A stretch of DNA of 49,439 bases from Meiothermus sp. CFH 77666 (GCF_017497985.1 NZ_JAGDFV010000026.1:1-49439), one strand, 5' to 3'; numbered from the stretch's first letter, positions 7,620-16,151 are shown. The notes: generated from the sequence alone by a model not told the origin. Numbers and translations are program-made.

Positions 7620-8609
7620 ATGCCGCTCAAGCATCAACTGGCCTGGGTGATTGGTTTGCTGGCTTTTATTCCCAACCTGGTCATTGTGCTCACCTTCTGG
7701 GCCTCGGTTCGAGGGCAACCCCTGGAAACCTCGCTTTTTTTGCTGGGGTGGGTGCTGGTGCTGGCGCTGATTGCTGCTGGCGTAGGCTACGTCCTGGCCA
7801 ATACGCTCCTGCGCCCCATGGACGAGCTGACCCGCAGCCTGTACTACCTGCGCGGGGCGGGCCGCACCCTGGCCGAGCTTTCGCTGCCTTCGCCGCAACA
7901 TCGGCCACCGGCTGAGATACGGCAACTGCGCGAGGGCTTCGAGGACATGCTTGAGCACCTGCGTGAGCTGCTGGAAGCCCGCGAGGCCACCTACGCGGCC
8001 CTGACCCACGACCTCAAGACCCCCCTGCTGGCCAGCCTGCGGGCGCTGGAATACCTGGAAGAGGCCGACAAAATCGGGCCGGAAAAGCGTAAGGAAATGC
8101 TGCGGAACTTGCAAGAAGAACTGAACCGCAGCTACCTGCTGGTCGAGAATCTGCTTACCGCCAGCCGCCTCGAGGCTCAGCGCATCCAGCCGGAAAACCT
8201 CAACCTGCGCTCGATTCTGGAGGACTTTCGCCTGCGCTACACCCAGCAGGCCCAAAAGCGGGGCCTGCAACTGGAGATTGAAGGGGCCGGACAGGCCCGC
8301 GCCGAACGGCTCTTGCTCGAGCGGGCCGTGGCCAACCTGACCGAGAATGCCCTGCGCCACGCCCGAAGCCGGGTGGTGCTCAGGGCGGGGGACGGCTGGC
8401 TCGAGGTCGAAGACGATGGACCGGGCCTGCCCGATAGTCTGGAAGCCCTCTCCCAGCCCTTTCGCAGCCAGCGCCTGCGGGGGGTGCGGGCGGGCAGCGC
8501 GGGGTTGGGGCTGTATGTGGCCCGGCGGGTAGCCGAGGTGCATGGCGGGCGTTTGGAAAACCTGGCTTTACGGGGCCAGGGCACCCGGTTGCGCCTTTGG
8601 ATGCAATAA
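7620..8609 (+). CDS. Two-component sensor histidine kinase
   Basis: 329 aa. Two membrane helices (about 8-30 and 38-60) with almost no periplasmic loop between them, so it probably senses the membrane or an intramembrane partner. A HAMP-like linker (LLRPMDELTRSL) leads to the HisKA dimerisation domain with phospho-acceptor His130 in ALTHDLKTPLLASL. The HATPase_c domain has N-box NLTENALRHA, G1 DDGPGLPD and G2 GSAGLGLYVA. It stands alone just before the first prepilin operon; a response regulator lies on its far side at 12832. Pairing is inferred from position. Confidence 0.9.
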   Translation: MPLKHQLAWVIGLLAFIPNLVIVLTFWASVRGQPLETSLFLLGWVLVLALIAAGVGYVLANTLLRPMDELTRSLYYLRGAGRTLAELSLPSPQHRPPAEIRQLREGFEDMLEHLRELLEAREATYAALTHDLKTPLLASLRALEYLEEADKIGPEKRKEMLRNLQEELNRSYLLVENLLTASRLEAQRIQPENLNLRSILEDFRLRYTQQAQKRGLQLEIEGAGQARAERLLLERAVANLTENALRHARSRVVLRAGDGWLEVEDDGPGLPDSLEALSQPFRSQRLRGVRAGSAGLGLYVARRVAEVHGGRLENLALRGQGTRLRLWMQ

Positions 8610-8660
8610 AACCTTGAGCCAGAGCTTCCAAATTCTTTGCCTGGATTTGACACCCGCTCC

Positions 8661-8692
8661 TTGTCCGGATTGTGATATTTGACCACGGACAA
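8661..8692. repeat. Inverted repeat TTGTCCG/CGGACAA after the kinase gene
   Basis: TTGTCCG (8661-8667) and CGGACAA (8686-8692) flank an 18-nt AT-rich loop. It lies in the AT-rich gap 8610-8865. It could be an operator for the pilin promoter or part of the kinase terminator. Confidence 0.35.
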
Positions 8693-8793
8693 AGGGGTTA
8701 TGAAAAAAATGCAAAACGGGTTCTGGAACGCATCAATCTCCAAAAATAATAATCTGAGACAAGGTATTAACAACTTATTAACGTAACGTCCAA

Positions 8794-8809
8794 ACCCCCA
8801 AATGGGGGT
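8794..8809 (+). terminator. Hairpin ACCCCC-aaat-GGGGGT upstream of prepilin operon 1
   Basis: Perfect 6-bp GC stem followed by TCTTCA, a weak T-run. It may end transcription from the kinase gene. A near-copy (AACACCCCC-aaca-GGGGGTGTT) lies before the second prepilin operon at 13509-13530. Confidence 0.4.
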
Positions 8810-8826
8810 CTTCAAAATCGTGGCCG

Positions 8827-8847
8827 CTACCTACTTTGGTTAGGTAG
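8827..8847 (+). promoter_or_regulatory. Hairpin overlapping the ribosome-binding region of prepilin operon 1
   Basis: CTACCTA (8827-8833) pairs perfectly with TAGGTAG (8841-8847). The 3' arm runs into GGAGG (8847-8851), the only Shine-Dalgarno-like sequence before the ATG at 8866, though the 14-nt gap is long. Folding could limit ribosome access in a temperature-dependent way. Confidence 0.35.
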
Positions 8848-8865
8848 GAGGGCATACAAGCCGTT

Positions 8866-9351
8866 ATGCGGAAAAGTCATCGGTCGCGTCTGAGGACAGG
8901 GGGTTTTACCCTCATCGAAGGCATCATCGTTTTTGCAGTTATGGCGATACTGTTCTCGGTTGGATTGGTGGGTTTTCGCGGTTTTTCCAATCCACTTGAG
9001 AACCAGTATGCCGAGCTCATCTCCCTTGTTCGCATGGCTCGAATAAAGGCCATGCAGAATACGGCTGCTTATCGGTTGAATGCCAGTGGCAGTACCATCT
9101 CGGTGCAGAGGGCCAGCAACTGCAACGCTACCGTCTGGAGCACAGATACCAGCATCGGGCGGGATCTGGGTGGGGGGATTCGAGGCTTACAGCTCGGTGA
9201 GGGTGTGACTATGAGCCCTACTACCTGGGTCATCTGCTTTAACAGCCGTGGAACCCTGGGCTCTAACAGCAATCTTTCGCTTACCTTGAGCCGTGCAGGG
9301 CAAACCCGCTCAATGCAGGTGCTACTGGGGGGAGGAGTGGTGAAGCAATGA
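8866..9351 (+). CDS. Type IV prepilin, FimT/GspH type (PilA1-like)
   Basis: 161 aa. A basic leader ends in TGG and is cut before FTLIEGIIVFAVMAILFSVG, the class III signal with Glu at +5; the PilD prepilin peptidase would cleave G|F and methylate F. A single N-terminal helix is followed by a GspH/FimT-like beta domain with two Cys that may form a disulfide. First gene of a tightly overlapping operon of four prepilin-like genes. Order H-V-W-large matches pilA1-pilA2-pilA3-comZ of Thermus thermophilus, required for piliation and DNA uptake. Confidence 0.85.
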   Translation: MRKSHRSRLRTGGFTLIEGIIVFAVMAILFSVGLVGFRGFSNPLENQYAELISLVRMARIKAMQNTAAYRLNASGSTISVQRASNCNATVWSTDTSIGRDLGGGIRGLQLGEGVTMSPTTWVICFNSRGTLGSNSNLSLTLSRAGQTRSMQVLLGGGVVKQ

Positions 9352-9737
9352 GCAAGCCCTCCGCTTTTTCTTTAATTGAAGCGCTGGTGGCCCTTGCAAT
9401 TCTGGCCATCCTGCTGGCATTTGTAATACCCAGCTTTGTGGGTTTTTTGCAGTCCAACACCGATAACGAAATTCGCAACCAGGCGGCCATTGTTGCGCAG
9501 CAACAGATGGACTTCTGGCGACAGCAAGCCAAAGGAGCGACTGGCGCCAGTATTCCGCTCTCGGGTACTAGCCCCACTCAGACTGTAACTCAAGGGGGGC
9601 GAAGCTACTCGGTTGTCACGGCCTTCTGCCCTGATGCAAGCCAATGCTCCAGCGACAAGCGACAGCTCAGGGTGGAGGTTCGGCTAGGCACAAGACTGGT
9701 CTACAGCCTGGAGGCGGTTTATGTTATCTTCAACTAG
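9348..9737 (+). CDS. Type IV prepilin, PilV type (PilA2-like)
   Basis: 129 aa. The ATG overlaps the previous stop (ATGA), with GGAGGAG just upstream. Leader MSKPSA is cut before FSLIEALVALAILAILLAFV; the -1 residue is Ala rather than Gly, which prepilin peptidases accept less often. Small C-terminal domain with two Cys (CPDASQC) probably disulfide-linked outside the cell. Minor pilin that primes assembly or caps the pilus. Confidence 0.83.
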   Translation: MSKPSAFSLIEALVALAILAILLAFVIPSFVGFLQSNTDNEIRNQAAIVAQQQMDFWRQQAKGATGASIPLSGTSPTQTVTQGGRSYSVVTAFCPDASQCSSDKRQLRVEVRLGTRLVYSLEAVYVIFN

Positions 9738-10629
9738 TCACCCAACTTCATCATTTCGAGTAAATGGTACAAGGGCCCGGGGTTTAACGCTTGTAGAACT
9801 CCTTATAGCCTCGGCAATTTCCATTCTGATTCTGGCTTTACTGGTACCAATCGTAATGGGAAGCCGACGCCTATACACGCTCGACCAGTCCCGCACTGGG
9901 GTCAACCAGGATCTGCAAACGGCCATGTCCATGATTGGCGACGATCTGCGCCAGGCGGGTCAGGGGCTTTTGTACCCGGGGGCTGGATATAACTCGAGCC
10001 CAAAGCCCATTGTGGTGACTACCGGGACGCCCGGGGATACCCTCGAGGTCTGGTTCGCACGTAGCGGTACGAATATCCCATTGCCCATTGGTTTGTGTGG
10101 CAACGCCACGGCCAGCATCATTCCCGTGGCCAGCTCAAGCAACAACTGCGGCCAGGGCGACTCCAACAACAACAACATTCCAGATAAGGTTGAAAACTTC
10201 AACAACTACCGCATTGACCAGGGCGGAAGCATAGTGGCATATCTGTACAACCCCTCGCTGCAAACTGGAAAACTGATCACCCTTACCGGGGGCAGTGGTA
10301 CGGCTACCGACTACAACTTCACTTACACCGGCTCCGGTAGTGGAACCTACGGGGTGAACTCGAGCCTGATGCTGGTAGATCGCAGACAGTACTCTCTCTC
10401 GGGTGGCCAGCTTTTGCTATCGGAAAACGGCGGGCCGGGCCGGGCCGTTATGGTAGGGGTAACGCAGTTTCGGGTCGAACCGCTTACGAGCACCAACACT
10501 GCCTGGACTCCCAGCATGCCCTTATCTTCTTTGAGCCGTGTGCGGGTGACCCTTAGGGCAACCGATCCCCAGGGAGTTACCCGTACCCAGACCAACGAGT
10601 TCTTTCCTCGCAATTTCCTCTCGCAGTAG
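9721..10629 (+). CDS. Type IV prepilin, PilW type (PilA3-like)
   Basis: 302 aa, overlapping the PilV-like gene by 17 nt. Leader of 21 residues ends ARG, then LTLVELLIASAISILILALL. A helical stretch containing MSMIGDDLRQAGQGL is typical of PilW proteins, followed by a large Ser/Thr/Asn-rich beta region with a Cys pair (LCGNA ... NNCGQG). Such large minor pilins sit at the pilus tip with PilV and the FimT-like pilin. Confidence 0.83.
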   Translation: MLSSTSHPTSSFRVNGTRARGLTLVELLIASAISILILALLVPIVMGSRRLYTLDQSRTGVNQDLQTAMSMIGDDLRQAGQGLLYPGAGYNSSPKPIVVTTGTPGDTLEVWFARSGTNIPLPIGLCGNATASIIPVASSSNNCGQGDSNNNNIPDKVENFNNYRIDQGGSIVAYLYNPSLQTGKLITLTGGSGTATDYNFTYTGSGSGTYGVNSSLMLVDRRQYSLSGGQLLLSENGGPGRAVMVGVTQFRVEPLTSTNTAWTPSMPLSSLSRVRVTLRATDPQGVTRTQTNEFFPRNFLSQ

Positions 10630-10643
10630 GAGGTCTAGAAGTG

Positions 10644-12770
10644 ATGAAAACTAACCGAGGTTTTGCTTTTCTGGCTGTGGTTCTTATGATGGCCGTGCTA
10701 GCCACCTTACTCACAGCCTACTTCACCATCAGCATGCTGGATACCAACAACTCTGCTGCTCAGTCTTCCCGCACAAAGGGCTTTTTTGCGGCTGAGACTG
10801 CGCTAAACCTGCGAGCGGCAGCGATCAAGGAGATCTTCAGCAACTACAGCCGTCCAAGCGGTACCTCGCCTGGCCCGAACAGCCCCTGTACCGCAGGCAA
10901 TATGGGCAGCGGCGACTTTGCTTGCCAGACCAGCACGGTTCAGGGGAAGCAGGTAGTGACCCACATGCGTGAGCTGACCAACGACCTGGTCAACGGCGAC
11001 ACCATTTCGATTCCCCCGGGCGAGCCCTTCCAGGGGCTCTGGGCCAACCAGTACCGCTACGATGTGTTCGCTCGGGCCCTCAACCGCCAGAATCAACCCG
11101 AAGCCATTGTGCGCATGACCTTCCGCCAGCGGATGATCCCTCTCTTCCAGTTTGGGGTGTTTTACGAGGGTGACCTCGAGTTTGACCGCACGGCTACGCT
11201 GACCATGGCCGGCCCTATTCACTCCAACCGAAACATCTTTCTCGATGCAGGAGGTAGCGCCAGTCTAACCGTGGATGACAACGTGACGGCAGTGCAGGAC
11301 ATTTACCGAGGTGGAAAAAGCAATGTAGGCTGCAACGGAACGGTGTCGGTTCTTTCGGTGGGCATTGATTGTGGTAGCGGTGCTCGGCGTGTTCTTACAA
11401 GCGCCGAACTTTCCAACCCTGCTTGGGCGGGGCGGGTGCAGAACAACATGAATCCGCTGCAAATTCCGGCTCCATCGGCTTTTGATCCCGGCGGCCTTTA
11501 TTGGGAACGGGCTGAACTCCGGGTTATGCTTGACCTGAGTACGGGTACACCACAAATTCAAGCACGTAATGTAGATGGCACAGTTAATGTGGCCCTCACC
11601 TCGGTTCTTACCACCGGAACGGCTTTTGACCCCAACACCGGGGCAGGTACCCGCCCGGTGGATTACTCCAACTCCTTCTACAACAACCGCGAGCTAACCA
11701 CCCGGCCCAATCTGGGGCCCATCCACATGCTCGAGGTCAACATGGCTGCTTTGCTGCAAGCCTTGCAGAGTAGCGGTCTGGTCAACCTGGCCGACACCAC
11801 CGATAACGGCCTGGTGTTTTACTTTGGCGTGCAGGGCCCCAACAGCGCAGGTTTGAACAACTATGGTGTGCGCATACGTAATGGAGCCGACCTGACCGTA
11901 GCCAACCCCCAGATCAAGGGCCTAACGGTGGTTACGAACCAGGCGCTTTATGTGCAGGGCGACTACAACAGCGATATGAGCACCGGCTCGACCTCCCGCT
12001 GGCGTCCCGCCGCCCTGATGAGCGACTCCATGAACATCCTGTCCAACGAGTGGTTCAACCAGCATCCCAACCCTTATATCAGCGGCCATTACGGGGCGGC
12101 CTTTACCAACCCCGGCGGTTTCACCAACAATATTCCTAACGCCTGCGGTACCATTGGCCTGAACGGAGCCGTGACCAATGCGCTCGCCAACCAGATTGGC
12201 GGGGATGCCAAGAGCAACCCCCGCTGCCGCAACCGCTGGATGGCGCTGGGCACCAGTGAGGACAGCAGCAATGCTCCCAATCGCTGGATTCCCCCAGCCA
12301 CCAACACCACCGTGCAGGCCGCCGTTCTGACTGGCTCTACGATTACCCCTACCATTGGCGGACAGAGCGCGGGGGGGGTACATAACATCATGCGTTTCCA
12401 CGAGCAGTGGACGAACCAATGGCCGGAGGTAAGGATTGCACCTCTTAGTGCAGCAATCTGGTCGGCCGTTAAGGGTGCTTCGCTGGGCACGGTTAGCCTG
12501 ACGGTCAACGGTGCGTCGCTCACTATGCAGCGTTTCAACAACACTACTGCTTCTCGCACCTTTACCTACAGAGGCTCCATCGTGAGCCTCACAACCAACG
12601 GCCCGCAGCACGTAAACGGCAACTTCTTCCTGGGCCAGCCCTGGTACCATCCTCCCATTCGTAACTGGGGTTTTGATACCCGATTCCGCAACTTCACGCT
12701 GCTGCCGCCCCTTACCCCCATGGTCTCGTACATGAGCCAGGAGCTATTCCACCGGGATTACAGCCAGTAA
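10644..12770 (+). CDS. Large prepilin-like surface protein (ComZ/PilX-like)
   Basis: 708 aa from the ATG at 10644, with AGGAGG at 10629-10634. N-terminus KTNRG|FAFLAVVLMMAVLATLLTAYF resembles a prepilin helix but has no Glu at +5, as in PilX/GspK-like tip proteins. RTKGFFAAETALNLRA is the conserved post-helix segment of DUF4900/PilX proteins. The rest is an Asn/Thr/Gly-rich beta-rich region including SNRNIFLDAGGSASLTVDD and a second Cys-containing lobe. Its place as fourth gene after H-V-W prepilins matches comZ in Thermus, a DNA-binding tip pilin. DNA binding here is inferred from that parallel only. Confidence 0.75.
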   Translation: MKTNRGFAFLAVVLMMAVLATLLTAYFTISMLDTNNSAAQSSRTKGFFAAETALNLRAAAIKEIFSNYSRPSGTSPGPNSPCTAGNMGSGDFACQTSTVQGKQVVTHMRELTNDLVNGDTISIPPGEPFQGLWANQYRYDVFARALNRQNQPEAIVRMTFRQRMIPLFQFGVFYEGDLEFDRTATLTMAGPIHSNRNIFLDAGGSASLTVDDNVTAVQDIYRGGKSNVGCNGTVSVLSVGIDCGSGARRVLTSAELSNPAWAGRVQNNMNPLQIPAPSAFDPGGLYWERAELRVMLDLSTGTPQIQARNVDGTVNVALTSVLTTGTAFDPNTGAGTRPVDYSNSFYNNRELTTRPNLGPIHMLEVNMAALLQALQSSGLVNLADTTDNGLVFYFGVQGPNSAGLNNYGVRIRNGADLTVANPQIKGLTVVTNQALYVQGDYNSDMSTGSTSRWRPAALMSDSMNILSNEWFNQHPNPYISGHYGAAFTNPGGFTNNIPNACGTIGLNGAVTNALANQIGGDAKSNPRCRNRWMALGTSEDSSNAPNRWIPPATNTTVQAAVLTGSTITPTIGGQSAGGVHNIMRFHEQWTNQWPEVRIAPLSAAIWSAVKGASLGTVSLTVNGASLTMQRFNNTTASRTFTYRGSIVSLTTNGPQHVNGNFFLGQPWYHPPIRNWGFDTRFRNFTLLPPLTPMVSYMSQELFHRDYSQ

Positions 12771-12780
12771 GCACGCCGAG

Positions 12781-12813
12781 CAAGACCCTCTGTGACTTTG
12801 CCAGAGGGTCTTG
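12781..12813 (+). terminator. Intrinsic terminator after prepilin operon 1
   Basis: Perfect 12-bp stem CAAGACCCTCTG (12781-12792) / CAGAGGGTCTTG (12802-12813), 9-nt loop, followed by TGTTATGTTGT. It lies 10 nt after the ComZ-like stop. Confidence 0.75.
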
Positions 12814-12816
12814 TGT

Positions 12817-12822
12817 TATGTT
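12817..12822 (+). promoter_or_regulatory. -10 element TATGTT, near-leaderless start of response regulator
   Basis: TATGTT ends 9 nt before the ATG at 12832, immediately after the operon 1 terminator; there is no Shine-Dalgarno sequence. Confidence 0.45.
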
Positions 12823-12831
12823 GTCAGCTAG

Positions 12832-13416
12832 ATGCGCCTCCTCATAGCCGACGACCACCCCCTGTTCCGCGTGGGCCTGCGGGCGGCCCTCGAGCGCGAA
12901 GGCTTCGAGGTAGTAGGGGAGGCTGGCGACGGCCAGGAAGCCCTGAACCTGTGCATGCAACTGCTGCCGGATGGGGTGGTGTTGGATGTGCGGATGCCCC
13001 ACATGGACGGGATTACCGCCGCGCGAATGCTGCGCGAGCAGCGCTACCGGGGCCTGATTACCCTCCTGACCACCTTCAACGAACCGGTCTTGGTTCAGCA
13101 GGCGGCTCTGGCGGGCGCCGATGCTTACTGGTCGAAAGAACTGCCACCCGAGGCCCTGGCCGAGCGCCTGCGTCGGCTTAGCCTGGGGCTAGAGCCCCGC
13201 CTGCGGGCGCCGGAGCTCCCCAAACTCACCGCTCGCGAGCAAGAGGTGCTGCAGTGGATGGCCCAGGGGCTTTCGACCAAGGAAATTGCCCGCCATCTGC
13301 ACATCTCGCCCGAGACCGTCAAGGATCATCTGGTACGGCTCTACGAAAAACTCGAGGCCCGCAACCGTGTGGAGGCCCTCGAGCGGGCCCGCAGCCTGGG
13401 GCTGCTGAGTATTTGA
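12832..13416 (+). CDS. Response regulator, NarL/LuxR type
   Basis: 194 aa. Receiver domain 1 to about 115 with acidic pair Asp7-Asp8, phospho-acceptor Asp52 (VLDVRMPHMDG), switch Thr (LLTTF) and Lys136-type position in WSKELPP. LuxR-type helix-turn-helix about 130-190 (LTAREQEVLQWMAQGLSTKE, HISPETVKDHL). It is flanked on both sides by prepilin operons and is the obvious candidate to control them. The kinase at 7620 is the only nearby partner, although HisKA-type kinases pair more often with OmpR-type regulators. Confidence 0.9.
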   Translation: MRLLIADDHPLFRVGLRAALEREGFEVVGEAGDGQEALNLCMQLLPDGVVLDVRMPHMDGITAARMLREQRYRGLITLLTTFNEPVLVQQAALAGADAYWSKELPPEALAERLRRLSLGLEPRLRAPELPKLTAREQEVLQWMAQGLSTKEIARHLHISPETVKDHLVRLYEKLEARNRVEALERARSLGLLSI

Positions 13417-13506
13417 GTGCTTTCGGGCCTACCCTCGCTGCGGTTGGCCCGGTATGTCCTGTTTGTGAAGGGCGTTTGGTTTCTGAGGTTGTAAACTTTT
13501 GGGCAA

Positions 13507-13535
13507 TCAACACCCCCAACAGGGGGTGTTACAAT
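13507..13535 (+). promoter_or_regulatory. Promoter of prepilin operon 2 with palindrome in the spacer
   Basis: -35 TCAACA (13507-13512), 17-nt spacer, -10 TACAAT (13530-13535). The spacer is almost filled by AACACCCCC (13509-13517) / GGGGGTGTT (13522-13530). The palindrome could be an operator, or the terminator of the response regulator gene. Confidence 0.45.
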
Positions 13536-13587
13536 ACGAACGAATTGCAAATCATGCAGATAGGCTTACGGGATTTGGAGGCGCTCC

Positions 13588-15696
13588 ATGCCAGGCAACA
13601 AGGGAATTACGCTCGTCTCAACGCTGGTATTTATGTTTATTGTCATCATTCTGGTGAGCGTTGCTACGCTTACCTCGCTCAACAACCGCCGCAACGCCCA
13701 GGACGCCCTCCGCACCTCGCAGGCCCAGTTTGCTGCCGAGGCGGGCCTCGAGCGGGCCGTGGTTCGGCTGTGGCACCAGGTACTTGCGGAAGCCAGCTCC
13801 TCTAGCGTGACCGGTTACCGCTTGGCCCTGGATCACATGGGCTTGACCAACGGCGGTGTCATTGCCAGTCTGTTTGGCCAGCCCCAAAGTCTGGAGGATG
13901 GAAGCCGTTTTGAGGTGCAAGTCTCCCGGCGCGACACCACCACGCCCTCGGGGGAGGCCCAGATCGAGCTGACCGTGATCTCTACCGGCACCCTATCCGA
14001 TGGAACCACCCGGCGGCTGCGGCAGGTATTCCGCGTGGCCCGGGCCCCCTTTCCCTTCGACTACCCCTTCCTGACCAACAAAGCCGACTGTATTTTCTGC
14101 CACCTCGAGGTGCGCAGCATGGACGCCCTGCGGGGTAACCCCAACCCCAGCGACCCCAGCACCTGGTGGCGGCGCATCAAGGTGGGGGTGCTGGAAGACC
14201 TGGTTATGCGGGACGATCAGGAAGCGGGTACGGTACACGGTTCGCTCGTCACCCGGGGCACGGTTCGCCAGCAGTATAGCGGTCGCCTCGAGCCCTCCGC
14301 ACAGTACTTCACCACCTTGGAGCCGGGCCAGACCCGCATCCGCTCCACCACCCCCCTGCGCCCCACCCCTGCCGACTGCAGCACCCCGAGCAACTGCACC
14401 ACCCCCCAGAACCTCTACTACAACTACCCGGACAGCACCAACCTGGCCGCCTTTAGCAACCGCTACCCCGATGGCGAACTCCCCGACTTCTTCCCCCTGC
14501 CCATCCCCGACGACAACAACAACCGCCTGATCGACGATGACGAGTGGCTCGACGCGGTGCAGACCAGCCTGGAGAACCGCAACGAGAACTATTTTACCGG
14601 CAGCATCAGCGCCCCCATACTGGTGAACCCCAGCAGCATCGCCTGGCCGGGAGGCTCGAGTTTACAGACCCTCGACTCGGCGGCGCTGGGCCTTTCCCGC
14701 AACAACGTCATCCTGGATGGCTCAGTTATCCCCATCACCCTTAGCGGCACGGTCTTCATCAACGGCGACGTGGTCATCCGGGGCCGGGTGCGGGGTAACG
14801 GCACTATTCTGGCCCGCGACAACGTGTATATCCTGGGCGACCTGATCTACGACTGCGGCCAGGGCAGCGCCCTGCAGGCCTGCGATTACCGCGACCCCAG
14901 CCGTCTGCCCCAGCTCAACCTGATTGCCGGAGGCAATACGCTCATGGGGGATTTTTTGAGCATAGATACCTTTATGGCGGACAATCTCAATCTTCTGCAA
15001 AACAACCGAATCCAGCTCCCCATGAGCGTTTGTCGGGACAACCCCTCCCAGCCGGGGTGCGGCAGTGGTGCACGGGTAAGCTGGCAAGATGACCCCCTTT
15101 ATCGCCCAAACCTGGCCCTGACCGAGGTGACCAACTTCAACCGCAGCGAGCTGCAGCGCTGGTTGCGAAATAACAACTACCGGCCCCGCTTTTACACCTA
15201 TGGCGAGAACGAAGTTTACTTTGGCGATGGTTGCAATCACGACCCTGTCCGCTACTCCAGCTACCAGACCCTCAGTGCTGGGGCCCGGGTTCACACCTGC
15301 CAGGGGGAGCGTTCACTGGGCAGCGTAGCGCTCACCCAGGCCCAGGTGAACGCCATTCTTAGCCGGGCGGTGCGGTACGAGATTACCTCGAGCTTCTTCA
15401 ACAACAATTCGCTCAAGCAACTCTGGAACGAAACGATGCAGAACCGCTCCGCAGGGGCGTTGCGTACCGATGGGCTTTTATACTCCGCCAATGCCATCTT
15501 CAGCGTGATTCAGAATGGCCGGGGCTACAACATGGGAGGGCGCTGGGATCTGCGGGGCGCCCTGGTCGCTGCCGATACGGGCGTGCTGGCCCCGGTCAAG
15601 CTCGACATCTATCACGATGCTCGTCTGCGACCCCGTATTCCGGGTGGACAGCAGGCCCAGCTCAGCAGGGGTATATGGGAAGTGGTGGGGCAGTGA
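13588..15696 (+). CDS. Large prepilin-like surface protein with CxxCH motif
   Basis: 702 aa, GGAGG seven nt before the ATG. Leader MPGNKG, then ITLVSTLVFMFIVIILVSVA, again without Glu at +5, and the PilX/DUF4900-like segment AQFAAEAGLERAVVRLW. Residues 168-172 are CIFCH, a c-type heme attachment motif, placed just after the first beta region. Several further Cys pairs occur downstream. Residues around 395-425 (FINGDVVIRGRVRGNGTI) look like a beta-helical, polymer-forming repeat. First gene of a second prepilin operon; a paralogue in role of the 10644 gene. Heme attachment is possible but unproven. Confidence 0.72.
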   Translation: MPGNKGITLVSTLVFMFIVIILVSVATLTSLNNRRNAQDALRTSQAQFAAEAGLERAVVRLWHQVLAEASSSSVTGYRLALDHMGLTNGGVIASLFGQPQSLEDGSRFEVQVSRRDTTTPSGEAQIELTVISTGTLSDGTTRRLRQVFRVARAPFPFDYPFLTNKADCIFCHLEVRSMDALRGNPNPSDPSTWWRRIKVGVLEDLVMRDDQEAGTVHGSLVTRGTVRQQYSGRLEPSAQYFTTLEPGQTRIRSTTPLRPTPADCSTPSNCTTPQNLYYNYPDSTNLAAFSNRYPDGELPDFFPLPIPDDNNNRLIDDDEWLDAVQTSLENRNENYFTGSISAPILVNPSSIAWPGGSSLQTLDSAALGLSRNNVILDGSVIPITLSGTVFINGDVVIRGRVRGNGTILARDNVYILGDLIYDCGQGSALQACDYRDPSRLPQLNLIAGGNTLMGDFLSIDTFMADNLNLLQNNRIQLPMSVCRDNPSQPGCGSGARVSWQDDPLYRPNLALTEVTNFNRSELQRWLRNNNYRPRFYTYGENEVYFGDGCNHDPVRYSSYQTLSAGARVHTCQGERSLGSVALTQAQVNAILSRAVRYEITSSFFNNNSLKQLWNETMQNRSAGALRTDGLLYSANAIFSVIQNGRGYNMGGRWDLRGALVAADTGVLAPVKLDIYHDARLRPRIPGGQQAQLSRGIWEVVGQ

Positions 15697-16151
15697 ATAG
15701 ACCCTCCCCGAGTGGCATCAGCCTGGTGGAGTTTCTGATAGTGCTGGCAGTGCTCGGCATCCTGCTGGGGGTGGGCTTTGTTTCGCTACGTTCTTATCAG
15801 CAGAGCCTGGCCATCCGCGAGGCGGCTACGCAGGTGGCTACTGAGCTCCTCAACATCCGCCAGCAGGCGAGGCGGCAGTCGGTCAACTTTTCCTTTCAGG
15901 CCAGCGCCAACTCCAATACCTACCGGGTGGGCCGAACCAGCGAGCTGGCATCGCTCCCCAGTAAATCGCTGCCCCCAGGGGTGGTTTTTCAGAGCGTACC
16001 CTCGGGCGGCGGCACCGTTCGGTTCGATGCCCCCTATGGCATCGTGACCAGTGGGGCCAATGGCAGCTATGTCCTGCGAGGGCCTGGCAACCGGGTGCTC
16101 AATGTCAATGTGGTCGGTCGAACCGGAAAGGTGGTGGTTCGTGCGCCGTAG
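15693..16151 (+). CDS. Type IV prepilin, FimT/GspH type (operon 2)
   Basis: 152 aa from GTG at 15693, which overlaps the previous stop (GTGA); an ATG 18 nt earlier is the alternative. Leader MNRPSPSG, then ISLVEFLIVLAVLGILLGVG with Glu at +5. GspH/FimT-like soluble domain with no Cys. Second set counterpart of the gene at 8866, but only distantly similar. Confidence 0.8.
   Translation: MNRPSPSGISLVEFLIVLAVLGILLGVGFVSLRSYQQSLAIREAATQVATELLNIRQQARRQSVNFSFQASANSNTYRVGRTSELASLPSKSLPPGVVFQSVPSGGGTVRFDAPYGIVTSGANGSYVLRGPGNRVLNVNVVGRTGKVVVRAP

Noticed and set aside
7569-8543. 324-codon ORF antisense to the histidine kinase
   Set aside because: Gln/His-rich translation typical of a shadow frame; the plus-strand kinase has all motifs.
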